Source of the DNA: Bacillus sp. FJAT-42315
Lineage (GTDB): Bacteria; Bacillota; Bacilli; Bacillales; Domibacillaceae
DNA length: 64,000 nucleotides
Reading direction: 5' to 3'
Assembly (NCBI RefSeq): GCF_002797375.1
Contig: NZ_KZ454941.1
Coordinates: 1,959,523 to 2,023,522 of the forward strand
Both the position numbers and the translations under genes were made by a program. Shown in pieces: positions 48,775 to 56,431 of this stretch (the first letter of the stretch is position 1; each line of letters opens with the position of its first letter). The notes under the pieces are model-generated. The model was not told where the DNA came from, searched no databases, and was given only the letters and a program-made list of their open reading frames with translations.

Positions 48775-48799
48775 CACTATGTGCAAAATTCAAATTAAA
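48775..48799 (+). repeat. 25-bp direct repeat, copy 2
   Basis: Identical to 46595-46619, same orientation, 2180 bases apart. It ends 87 bases upstream of the start codon of the Rtp-like gene, in the place where TerI/TerII lie relative to rtp in B. subtilis. Confidence 0.85.
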
Positions 48800-48886
48800 A
48801 TAAAACATTCGTTCTATACCAATAAATTTGCTAAAATAAATAATAAGTGAATAACCATGCAATTAAAAATAAGTGAGGTGAACAAA

Positions 48887-49246
48887 ATGCCAAGAGGTGA
48901 AGGGAAGTTTCTCATTAAACAGCGCGCTTTTTTAAAATTGTTTATGATTAAGTTCGTCGAAGAAAATCGTTTATATGGCATGCAAGCGATGGATGAATTA
49001 AAAGCGACCTTTAAGCAGTACGGCTATGAACCAAACCATTCAGAGATTTATCGCTCACTACATGAGTTAATCGATGATGGGATCTTAAAAAGGCATAAGA
49101 AACTGCAAGAAGGGGCGAAATACAAAGAAGTCGTCATTTACCAGTTTGATGACTATGAAAAAGCCAAGTTGTATAAAAAACAAGTAAAGACAGATTTAGA
49201 TCGAAGTATGGGACTGCTTCGCAAAGCATTAGAAGATGTGTATTAA
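48887..49246 (+). CDS. rtp: Rtp-like winged-helix DNA-binding protein (replication terminator family)
   Basis: 119 aa. KFLIKQRAFLKLFMIKF, then RLYGMQAMDELKATFKQYGYEPNHSEIYRSLHELIDDGILKR, GAKYKEVVIYQFDDYEKAKLYKKQ and a C-terminal dimerisation helix follow B. subtilis Rtp (122 aa) almost throughout, including spacing. Rtp binds Ter sites and stops forks in the terminus. The same winged helix is used by PadR-type repressors, so a purely regulatory role is possible. GAGGTG lies 7 bases before the ATG at 48887. It may be co-transcribed with the next gene. Confidence 0.8.
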   Translation: MPRGEGKFLIKQRAFLKLFMIKFVEENRLYGMQAMDELKATFKQYGYEPNHSEIYRSLHELIDDGILKRHKKLQEGAKYKEVVIYQFDDYEKAKLYKKQVKTDLDRSMGLLRKALEDVY

Positions 49247-49257
49247 GGAGTGTAGAT

Positions 49258-49632
49258 ATGGGATTATTTGATGGTTTGATTGGCAATGCGACAGAAGCGG
49301 ATGTGAAAACCGTAGAAAAAACACTGAAGCTCATCGTCGCTGAAGGAGAATCTATTGAAAAGGCATTTGAACTTTCAAAAGATTTAATTGTATTCAGTAA
49401 CAAGCGTCTACTATTCATTAATAAGCAAGGAGTAACAGGAAAGAAAGTGGAGTACCTTTCGATCCCGTATCGAAGTATTACTCTTTTCAGCATACAAACA
49501 GCAGGAACATTTGACTTAGAAGCGGAATTACTGATTTGGATTGCTGGTAATGAGAACCCGATCGCTAAACAGTTTAGGAAGGACGACAGCATTTTCGATG
49601 TCCAGCGAGCGCTGGCTACATATATTCTTTAA
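49258..49632 (+). CDS. PH-like domain protein (YozO/YvbH type)
   Basis: 124 aa with a bacterial PH-like fold (bPH_1): IVAEGESIEKAFELSKDLIVFSNKRLLFINKQG, then SIPYRSITLFSIQTAGTFDLEAELLIWI. These are soluble proteins of unknown function, possibly binding lipids or proteins. RBS AAGGAG, 11 bases after the Rtp-like gene, so probably in one operon. Confidence 0.75.
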   Translation: MGLFDGLIGNATEADVKTVEKTLKLIVAEGESIEKAFELSKDLIVFSNKRLLFINKQGVTGKKVEYLSIPYRSITLFSIQTAGTFDLEAELLIWIAGNENPIAKQFRKDDSIFDVQRALATYIL

Positions 49633-49695
49633 CGTGAAGAAAAAATAAAGGGATTGTACATTTAATAAAATTCTTCGTTAAGTTCGTAGCCTTAC

Positions 49696-49724
49696 TTGAC
49701 AATATAAATAAATTCAATTATTCT
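49696..49724 (+). promoter_or_regulatory. SigA-type promoter of the adenosine deaminase gene
   Basis: TTGACA (49696-49701) and TATTCT (49719-49724), 17 bases apart; the transcript would begin about 20 bases before the riboswitch. Confidence 0.7.
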
Positions 49725-49748
49725 TTTACGAAATCGAATAAAAAACTT

Positions 49749-49857
49749 TTCGTATAACTCCAATAATATGGTTTGGAGGTTTCTACCAGGAGCCAATAAT
49801 TCCTGATTACGAAGAAGGTACATGTACTTGTATTTTCTTCGTAATCAGGAATTTTTT
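49749..49857 (+). promoter_or_regulatory. Adenine-type purine riboswitch with terminator
   Basis: The aptamer at 49751-49811 has P1 CGTA/TACG, the invariant junction segments ATAACTCC, TATGG and TTTCTACC, and two loops able to pair. The position equivalent to nucleotide 74 is T (49807, in CTGAT-TACG), which selects adenine over guanine. The 3' side of P1 is part of a 19-bp terminator stem (49798-49816 with 49835-49853) followed by T7. Ligand binding should therefore disrupt the terminator and switch the gene on. Confidence 0.93.
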
Positions 49858-49897
49858 TGTTTTTATTTTTCAAATAATATAAAACTAGGAGGAATTT

Positions 49898-50908
49898 ATG
49901 AATTTTGCAGCGTTACCTAAAATCGAACTTCATTGCCATTTAGATGGCAGTCTTAGACCTGAAACAATAATTGACATCGCAAAGGGAGAAAACATTAATA
50001 TACCATCTTATGATATTGAAGAGATTCAGAAAGAAATTACAGCACCATTGGAATGTGAATCTCTTGATGAATATTTAGAAAAATTCTCCATTCCTAATTT
50101 AGTCATGCAGTCAAAGGAAAGCCTAAGAAGAATTTCCTTTGAGCTTTTTGAAGATGCGGCAAAGGAAAACGTGAAATATATGGAAGTCAGGTTTGCTCCT
50201 TTACTTCACACCCAGAAAGGTTTGGGGATAGAAGAAATAGTACAAAGTGTTTTAAATGGAATGAAGGAAGCAGAAGATAAATACGATATAAAGGGAAATT
50301 TAATACTTTCATGTATGAGAACGATGTCTGTAGAGAGTGCTTTTGAGGTCGTAGAAAGAGGAGCTACATTCCTTGAAAAGGGAGTTGTTGCTATAGATTT
50401 ATGTGCTTCTGAAGAGGAAGGATTTTGTGAAAAATTCATCGAACCGATAAAATTAGCTAAAGAATATGGCTATCGAGTAACGATTCATGCTGGTGAAACG
50501 GGCATAGGTAAAAATGTACTAGAAGCCATTAAACTTTTAGGTGCTGAAAGGATAGGACATGGAGTATTTATTAAAGATTGCGATCAAGCATACAGAATAG
50601 TTAAGGAACAACAAGTTGTGCTTGAAATGTGTCCGACAAGTAACGTTCAAACAAAAGCGGTAAATAATTATCATGAACATCCGATCTATCATTTTCATCA
50701 GGATGGAATCAAAGTAACAATTAATACGGATAACAGAACGGTATCAGCTACAAATATGGCAAATGAATGTCATATTATATTCAAGGAATTTAATATTAGT
50801 TTTGAGGATTATAAACAAATTTATTTTAATAGTGTCGAAGCATCTTTTACTGATTTAGAGACAAAAAATATGCTGAAAAAGTATATAAAAGATACTTCCT
50901 CGTTATAA
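49898..50908 (+). CDS. add: Adenosine deaminase
   Basis: 336-aa amidohydrolase-fold enzyme. Metal ligands His12 and His14 (LHCHLDGSL), the HAGE motif with the catalytic Glu, ERIGHGV, and TDNRTVS with the zinc Asp are present. It deaminates adenosine to inosine in purine salvage. Control by an adenine riboswitch fits and is also known for add of Vibrio vulnificus. RBS AGGAGG. Single gene with a strong terminator. Confidence 0.9.
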   Translation: MNFAALPKIELHCHLDGSLRPETIIDIAKGENINIPSYDIEEIQKEITAPLECESLDEYLEKFSIPNLVMQSKESLRRISFELFEDAAKENVKYMEVRFAPLLHTQKGLGIEEIVQSVLNGMKEAEDKYDIKGNLILSCMRTMSVESAFEVVERGATFLEKGVVAIDLCASEEEGFCEKFIEPIKLAKEYGYRVTIHAGETGIGKNVLEAIKLLGAERIGHGVFIKDCDQAYRIVKEQQVVLEMCPTSNVQTKAVNNYHEHPIYHFHQDGIKVTINTDNRTVSATNMANECHIIFKEFNISFEDYKQIYFNSVEASFTDLETKNMLKKYIKDTSSL

Positions 50909-50915
50909 TTTCACC

Positions 50916-50964
50916 AAAAGAAAGACTGGGCTACCGAGAAATTGGGTAGCCCAGTCTTTCTTTT
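50916..50964 (+). terminator. Terminator of add
   Basis: A 20-bp perfect stem (50916-50935 with 50945-50964), ending in a T-rich run. Confidence 0.9.
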
Positions 50965-51023
50965 ATCTTAAGTGATCTTTCTAGAACTCAACGACCAATT
51001 TTCCACCTAAATAAAAAAAAGGA

Positions 51024-51066
51024 TTGAAAAGCATGCTGTATTAAGTGTATTATTTAAATTAATACA
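51024..51066 (+). promoter_or_regulatory. Promoter with overlapping palindromic operator for the GntR-ABC operon
   Basis: TTGAAA (51024-51029) and TATTAT (51048-51053) form a promoter with an 18-base spacer. A palindrome with arms GTATTA (51047-51052) and TAATAC (51060-51065) around TTTAAAT overlaps the -10 box, and a partial third half-site lies just upstream. It is the natural site for the GntR/YtrA-type repressor encoded directly downstream. Confidence 0.6.
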
Positions 51067-51095
51067 GTTGATACAGTGAAAGGAGGCATTTGAGT

Positions 51096-51485
51096 GTGAT
51101 TGTTCTTGATATTAAAAGTCGAAAACCAATCTATGAACAGCTGACAGAAAAAATAAAGGAATTGATTATGCATGATGTGTTCCAGCCAGACGAGCAGCTT
51201 CCTTCTGTTCGGCAACTGGCAGGTGAGCTGGCTATTAATCCGAATACGATTCAAAAAGCTTATCGAGAATTAGAACGGGAAGGATTCATATATTCTCTTC
51301 CTGGAAAAGGAAGCTTTGTTAAAGAACAAACGAGTATGGCAAATAAACAGAGGGTGGAGCAATTGAAAAACGAATTATTAGCCTTAATTTCAGAAGCTTT
51401 ATATTTAGGCATTAGTAAAAAAGAAATCACAGAATTAGCCGAGAAGGCGGAACAGAGTGTTAAAGGAGGGAAGGGAATTGATTAA
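51096..51485 (+). CDS. GntR-family repressor (YtrA type)
   Basis: 129 aa. An N-terminal winged helix (PIYEQLTEKIKELI...QLPSVRQLAGELAINPNTIQKAYRELEREGFI) is followed only by a short helical tail, as in YtrA repressors that control ABC transporters in Bacilli. The GTG at 51096 has AGGAGG 9 bases upstream; the TTG at 51090 is too close to it. It overlaps the ATPase gene. Confidence 0.85.
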   Translation: MIVLDIKSRKPIYEQLTEKIKELIMHDVFQPDEQLPSVRQLAGELAINPNTIQKAYRELEREGFIYSLPGKGSFVKEQTSMANKQRVEQLKNELLALISEALYLGISKKEITELAEKAEQSVKGGKGID

Positions 51486-52377
51486 AGTTCGTGATTTAAC
51501 AAAAGTCTTTAAAGGTTCAGAAGCTTTAACTCAAGTAAACTTAACCGTAAATAAAGGCTCCATTTTTGGGCTACTTGGATCAAATGGAGCAGGGAAGACG
51601 ACGTTGTTAAAAGCCATAGCAGGCATTATTGAGCCCGACAGCGGCAAAGTGTGTGTAAATGGGCAAGAAATGGACAAGCATCCAGAATTAAAGCAGGAAG
51701 TTTTATTCTTACCGGATATTCCTTACTTTTTTGCTCAACATACCATTAAGCAAATGGCTTATTTTTATCAACAAGTGTATCAAAAATGGAATCAGCATCG
51801 CTTTGAACAACTAAGCCACATATTTGATCTTCCTTTACATGTGAGATTACATCAATTATCAAAAGGGAAGCAACGTCAAGCCGCTTTCTGGTTTGCTTTA
51901 TGTTGTATGCCCGATTATTTACTATTAGATGAACCGCTAGATGGATTAGATCTTGTAATGAGAAAGAAAATTAAGCAATTGTTAATGGAGGATGTCGCCG
52001 AGCGGAATATGACAATTGTGATCTCTTCTCATAATTTACGAGAGCTTGAAGATATTTGTGATCATGTAGCCATTTTGCATGGGGGAAATGTTTTATTAGA
52101 ACGAGAACTAGATGAATTGAAAAGTAATTTACACAAAATTCAAGTCGCTTTTCGTGGAGAACTCCCTTCACAATTTTTGGCTAAACTTAATATCATTCAT
52201 CATGAACAACGTGGTAGCATCCATATTTTCATCGTCAAGGGAAAAGAGAAGAAAATTCATGCTGATGTTTCTGCTTTTCAGCCATTGTTGTTAGATGTGC
52301 TACCGATCACACTTGAGGAAATATTCTCATATGAAATGGAGGAAGCAGGATATGGTGTCGGCAATTTTGTTTTTTAA
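51478..52377 (+). CDS. ABC transporter ATP-binding protein
   Basis: 299 aa. Walker A GSNGAGKT, signature LSKGKQRQ (slightly degenerate), Walker B YLLLDEPLDGLD and the H-loop ISSHNLRE are present. TTG start at 51478, behind AAAGGAGG, overlapping the repressor stop. It pairs with the large permease that follows. YtrB/BcrA-type ATPase; substrate unknown, perhaps antimicrobial peptides or lipids by analogy. Confidence 0.85.
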   Translation: MIKVRDLTKVFKGSEALTQVNLTVNKGSIFGLLGSNGAGKTTLLKAIAGIIEPDSGKVCVNGQEMDKHPELKQEVLFLPDIPYFFAQHTIKQMAYFYQQVYQKWNQHRFEQLSHIFDLPLHVRLHQLSKGKQRQAAFWFALCCMPDYLLLDEPLDGLDLVMRKKIKQLLMEDVAERNMTIVISSHNLRELEDICDHVAILHGGNVLLERELDELKSNLHKIQVAFRGELPSQFLAKLNIIHHEQRGSIHIFIVKGKEKKIHADVSAFQPLLLDVLPITLEEIFSYEMEEAGYGVGNFVF

Positions 52378-54304
52378 TCAAGGAATTTGGAGACAGAAGG
52401 CGAAAGTATTAGGCTGGCTCAGTTTACTTTATTTTCTTCTCTTGTTCTTCATTGTTCCTTTGCAAATGATTATGGGCCATTCGAATAACGAAGGGTCATT
52501 TATTCAAGACCTTCCATCCGTATTTCAATTATCAGCGGATGTACAATTAATGCTGATTTTGACCGTTCCAGTTGGATTTGCTGTCTTTACTTTCCGTTAT
52601 TTACACGTCAAAGCCGCTGCTGACTTTATGCATAGCTTACCGGTTTCACGGTCGACATTGTTTTACCAGTATACAGTATGTGGATTCATTTCCATGATGA
52701 TTCCGATTGTCGCAACTGCCTTAGTCATGACAGTGAGTCAATGGATGCTCGGTGTCCAATATTTCTCAGCTTCTGAAATATTGATTTGGGTCGGCTTTAC
52801 CTTGTTTTGGAACGTCGTGATTTACGCAGCAGCCGTTTTTTCAGGCATGCTCACAGGGATGTCTGTTATGCAAATCTTGTTCACTTATGCCCTGTTTCTT
52901 TTGCCTATTGGATTCCTCATGTTAGCTGTTTATAATATTGAATTTTTGCTACATGGTTTTCCAGCGGACTACTATTTAAATTTTAACCTCGAACGTTTCA
53001 TTATCTTTTCTCGCATTTATTCTGCGATGGATATTTCGCTACAATGGTGGGAGTGGTTAACTTATAGTGTCATTTCAGTTGTATTCTTATTTCTCGCATT
53101 AGTAGCCTATAAGCGTCGGCCAACTGAAACAGCGACACTCGCTCTAGCTTTTCCGAAACTTCGTCCATTATTCGTCTACAGCTGTACGTTTTTGGCGATG
53201 TTATTTGGTAGTCTGTACTTTGGTAGTGTCCAACGTACCGTACCTTGGATTGTATTTGGACTACTTACCTTCTCATTCTTGAGTTATTTTATTGCTAGAA
53301 TGATTGTCGAAAAAACAACGAGAGTATTCATGTATTGGAAAGGATACTTCTTGTTTGTTGGAGCCATTCTTCTAGTAGGCTTGTCCATTCATACTTTAGA
53401 CGGAATATATGAAAAGAAAGTACCGGCTATTGCAACAATAGAAGAAGTTTATTTTTCTGATGGGATCTATGGATATCATCAGATCGACTCTGGAAACACA
53501 AACGAAATTCCTTCTTCCGACTTTTATAAAGACCCAGTGAATGTAAAGAAAATCACTGAATTGCATCAGCAAGCGATCAACAACAAATCACAGCAGTCGA
53601 AACACGTTACTCCGATCGTCTTTGCTTACGAATTAGATAATGGAAAGAATTTAGTACGAGAGTACAACATTCCTATTAAACAATACGAACAATGGATCAA
53701 TGAGCTTGCTAGTTCAGAAGAGTTCAAATACAATCAATATCCTTTATTAAGTATGGATGACACAAATATTGAGAATATTACTTTGTACTCACATACCGCT
53801 CACAACAAGCAATTGACATTAACTAATCCGAAACAAATGAAACAGCTAGTTGCCTTACTAAAAGAAGAAATGAAAAAAGAAGATTTGACAAAGAGTACAA
53901 ATAGTTGGGGACATATGGAGATATACTTTGAAGATGAAAAAATGATCTATACATCTTGGCAAAAGACTTATCACTCTATCGAGAAGTGGCTTGAAGATGA
54001 AGGATTACTAGAACAAATAAAAGTGATGCCTTATGATATTAGTTACGTCACTGTATTTGATGCCACAGGTAACCCTGACCTTTATGAGACTATTGATGAA
54101 CAGGGCCAAATCAAATCCTCGATCAAACAAATAAAAATAAAAGATAAAGAACAAATTGAGAAATTACTTCCGATTGCTCATACAGGGGAAGAAAATGGCT
54201 CCTATGCTATCGCTTATTATGTAAAAAACCAAGACCACCCTACAATAGAGCAGATCGGCAAAGAAGAAGCTCCATCATTCATAAAAGAACAGCTATCGAA
54301 GTAA
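52352..54304 (+). CDS. ABC transporter permease with large C-terminal extracytoplasmic part
   Basis: 650 aa. The first 340 residues hold several membrane helices (for example YFLLLFFIVPLQMIMG); the last 280 residues after GYFLFVGAILLVGLSIHTL form a hydrophilic region, Lys/Glu-rich and without Cys, probably outside. The start at 52352 has GGAGG 9 bases upstream and overlaps the ATPase gene. The layout resembles YtrC/YtrD-type permeases of the ytr operon but in one chain. No substrate can be assigned. Confidence 0.75.
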   Translation: MVSAILFFNQGIWRQKAKVLGWLSLLYFLLLFFIVPLQMIMGHSNNEGSFIQDLPSVFQLSADVQLMLILTVPVGFAVFTFRYLHVKAAADFMHSLPVSRSTLFYQYTVCGFISMMIPIVATALVMTVSQWMLGVQYFSASEILIWVGFTLFWNVVIYAAAVFSGMLTGMSVMQILFTYALFLLPIGFLMLAVYNIEFLLHGFPADYYLNFNLERFIIFSRIYSAMDISLQWWEWLTYSVISVVFLFLALVAYKRRPTETATLALAFPKLRPLFVYSCTFLAMLFGSLYFGSVQRTVPWIVFGLLTFSFLSYFIARMIVEKTTRVFMYWKGYFLFVGAILLVGLSIHTLDGIYEKKVPAIATIEEVYFSDGIYGYHQIDSGNTNEIPSSDFYKDPVNVKKITELHQQAINNKSQQSKHVTPIVFAYELDNGKNLVREYNIPIKQYEQWINELASSEEFKYNQYPLLSMDDTNIENITLYSHTAHNKQLTLTNPKQMKQLVALLKEEMKKEDLTKSTNSWGHMEIYFEDEKMIYTSWQKTYHSIEKWLEDEGLLEQIKVMPYDISYVTVFDATGNPDLYETIDEQGQIKSSIKQIKIKDKEQIEKLLPIAHTGEENGSYAIAYYVKNQDHPTIEQIGKEEAPSFIKEQLSK

Positions 54305-54310
54305 AGTGAA

Positions 54311-54442
54311 GGAGCTGTCCGAAAAGGGAGGATTCAGCTCAAAAAGTGAAAAAGCTAAAACCCAAGAATGCTGCTAAATCAACATTCTTGGGTTTTTAAT
54401 TTTGGTGTATATCAGTCGAAATTAGACTTTTTAGACAGCCCC
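54311..54442 (+). repeat. MITE-like repeat, copy A (also acts as terminator)
   Basis: About 132 bases with terminal inverted repeats (GGAGCTGTCCGAAAAG at the left, the complement of GGGGCTGTCTAAAAAG at the right) and a central hairpin (stem 54357-54370 with 54383-54396). The ends resemble IS1182-type termini. A related copy lies inverted at 60373-60493. The central hairpin plus T-run can end the ABC operon. Confidence 0.65.
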
Positions 54443-54620
54443 TATCTTTTTTTAAAAAAATAATGGAATTTTAACGATAGTTTGGATATAATTAGAAAGA
54501 TAAGAATTGTCTAGCAATTTCGTTTTCGATTTTGGAAAGACACATGTTCTGGAACTGGTCAGCTTTCACATACTTCCGAGGCAGAAGCTTTTATTGCTCT
54601 CTGAGAGGAGGTGAGAAGGA

Positions 54621-54764
54621 ATGACGATCAATCTTATTTTTGTCATTATTACGATCAAAAGACGTGAAAGAAACGTGGAAGAGTATATCCATGAACAACG
54701 TGTAGAAGAAATCTATGACGAAATGCGAAACAAGCAACAAGAAAGAATGAATCACTTGTTTTAA
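54621..54764 (+). CDS. yrzI: YrzI-family small protein (47 aa)
   Basis: MTINLIFVIITIKRRERNVEE begins with a short hydrophobic stretch and a basic motif ITIKRRE, followed by an acidic/helical tail, the pattern of the Bacillus small YrzI family (described as probable sporulation peptides). The RBS is a near-perfect AGGAGGTGAG. The leader upstream (54443-54620) is about 180 bases without another gene. Confidence 0.7.
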   Translation: MTINLIFVIITIKRRERNVEEYIHEQRVEEIYDEMRNKQQERMNHLF

Positions 54765-54797
54765 TCCAAATATGAAAGGAAGAGAGGAGAATGTTTT

Positions 54798-54866
54798 ATG
54801 AGACAATTACAATCAATCCAATCTAAATGGAAAGCTGCACTTTATATTAGGAAAGACTCTGCCTAG
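54798..54866 (+). CDS. Possible 22-residue micro-protein after yrzI
   Basis: MRQLQSIQSKWKAALYIRKDSA, with GAGGAG 8 bases before the ATG and a terminator 30 bases after the stop. Too short for coding statistics; supported only by the ribosome site and position behind yrzI. Confidence 0.4.
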   Translation: MRQLQSIQSKWKAALYIRKDSA

Positions 54867-54897
54867 TGAAACTGACCAGTAATCATAGCATATATAC

Positions 54898-54928
54898 AAC
54901 CCTCGACGGAAATAACCGTTGGGGGTTT
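54898..54928 (+). terminator. Terminator after the yrzI unit
   Basis: AACCCTCGACGG (54898-54909) pairs with CCGTTGGGGGTT (54915-54926), with some G-U pairs, followed by T-rich DNA. Confidence 0.75.
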
Positions 54929-55035
54929 GTTATTTTAATTTTATTTTCCATTTCATTGAATTCTCTCACTTTCTTCATTCTTTTCTCACAATTCCTTCTT
55001 ATACTTAACATATAGAAAATATAGGGGGAAACAAA

Positions 55036-55698
55036 ATGAAGAAAAAATTGTACATCTTAACGGCTGCGGCAGCATTAAGTTTAGCAGCTTGCTCTAGCAA
55101 TGAAAAAGCGGAGGAGTCGAAACCAGAAACAGAAGAAAAAGCGGTCACTGAACAGCAAGCAGAAACGACTCCAACAGAAGAAGTAAAAGAAGAAACAGCT
55201 CATCAGCATGAAGAGGGCGAGCCTACTGCGGAAACGACTTGTTCTTTTTGTGATATGAAAGTATACATGAAGAGTGAAGATATGGGACAATTTACTGCTA
55301 AAATGGTGACAGAAGAAGGCGAAACGCTTTTCTTTGACGATATTGGCTGTATGCTGAACTATGAGCGCGATACAGAAAAACCAGCAAAAGAGCGTTTTGT
55401 TCGCGATTTTAACGGGTTAGATTGGGTGTCAGTTGATGACGCGAAAATCATGAAAACAGAAATGAAAACACCAATGAACTACGGATATGCTTTTTTCAAA
55501 GATGAGGAGAGCTTAAATACATTTACAACTAAGCATCAAAATGCGCAGCCAGCAACAGTGGAAGACATCGATCAAGTAGCAAATGAACGCTATATGAAAA
55601 AGAAACAAATGCAAGAGCAAGAAGGTGACATGCAGCACGGTGAAGGCGAGCATGGCGAGATGAAACAAGAGGAAGAAATGCAGCACGAAGCTCATTAA
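55036..55698 (+). CDS. NosL-like lipoprotein with metal-binding tail
   Basis: 220 aa. Lipoprotein signal ending LAAC (cysteine at residue 19), then an acidic, Glu/Thr-rich linker. The NosL-like domain (about 68-175) has CSFCDMKVYM as the metal-binding CxxC site and FFDDIGCMLNYE. The C-terminal 40 residues are rich in Met, His, Gln and Glu (MQHGEGEHGEMKQ), suited to copper binding. It faces the nosDLYF cluster, which holds a shorter NosL. A role in copper delivery outside the membrane is likely (inference). Confidence 0.82.
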   Translation: MKKKLYILTAAAALSLAACSSNEKAEESKPETEEKAVTEQQAETTPTEEVKEETAHQHEEGEPTAETTCSFCDMKVYMKSEDMGQFTAKMVTEEGETLFFDDIGCMLNYERDTEKPAKERFVRDFNGLDWVSVDDAKIMKTEMKTPMNYGYAFFKDEESLNTFTTKHQNAQPATVEDIDQVANERYMKKKQMQEQEGDMQHGEGEHGEMKQEEEMQHEAH

Positions 55699-55704
55699 AT
55701 GAGC

Positions 55705-55732
55705 AAAAACCCGGCATATTGAGCCGGGTTTT
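55705..55732. terminator. Bidirectional terminator between the NosL-like gene and nosF
   Basis: AAAAACCCGGC and GCCGGGTTTTT around a 6-base loop, between two convergent units. Confidence 0.88.
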
Positions 55733-56431
55733 TTATTTGCTATATTCTGCAAACAAGGCCTCATCAAGCGAAGCATGCTGCTGTAGAAGCGCCTCCACCT
55801 TTTCATGAACGAGTAAACGACCATCCTGTAAAAAGGCGAGCGTATCGGCAAGTTCTTCCACGACCGATAAAATATGTGTCGTAAAAAGAACGGTTTGTCC
55901 TTGATTTTTTTTCTCTACGATGATTTCCTTCATTCGATGCACCCAATATGGATCGAGCCCATTCGTTGGTTCATCTAAAATTAAAATAGGGGCTTGCGAC
56001 AGCAAGCTTTGCGCAAATGATAGTCGCTGCTGCATTCCTTTTGAATAAGATTTCACTTTTTTATCGGCATGCTCACTTAACCCAACAAGCGCCAGCAATT
56101 CGTTCACTTGTTGACGATCCGCCTTTTGTAAATCGGCAAAGTATGTTAACGTTTCCCGACCGGTTAATAGGGGAGGAGCGGATAAGTCATCGGGCATATA
56201 AGCAAACTGCGAGCGAAAATCCGCTTTTTTATCTCCTGATCGATGACCATTTAACAGAATCTCTCCCGCATCGGGCGTATAAATGCCAGTCATCATTTTA
56301 ATGATCGTACTTTTCCCCGCACCATTGCCTCCACAGAGAGCGATACATTCCCCAGCAGTAACGGAAAATGATAGCGGATGGATCACTTGTTTTTTTTGAA
56401 AAGATTTACTGACTTCACGAAAGGTAATCAT
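55733..56431 (-). CDS. nosF: ABC transporter ATPase NosF
   Basis: 232 aa. Walker A GGNGAGKST, signature SKGMQQRLSFAQ, Walker B ILILDEPTNGLD. The start at 56431 (MITFREVSKSF) overlaps the nosY stop as ATGA and has GAGGG upstream; the longer frame has no ribosome site. With NosY it forms the ABC transporter of the nos system, thought to supply a sulfur species or aid copper-site assembly of nitrous-oxide reductase. Confidence 0.85.
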   Translation of the reverse strand: MITFREVSKSFQKKQVIHPLSFSVTAGECIALCGGNGAGKSTIIKMMTGIYTPDAGEILLNGHRSGDKKADFRSQFAYMPDDLSAPPLLTGRETLTYFADLQKADRQQVNELLALVGLSEHADKKVKSYSKGMQQRLSFAQSLLSQAPILILDEPTNGLDPYWVHRMKEIIVEKKNQGQTVLFTTHILSVVEELADTLAFLQDGRLLVHEKVEALLQQHASLDEALFAEYSK

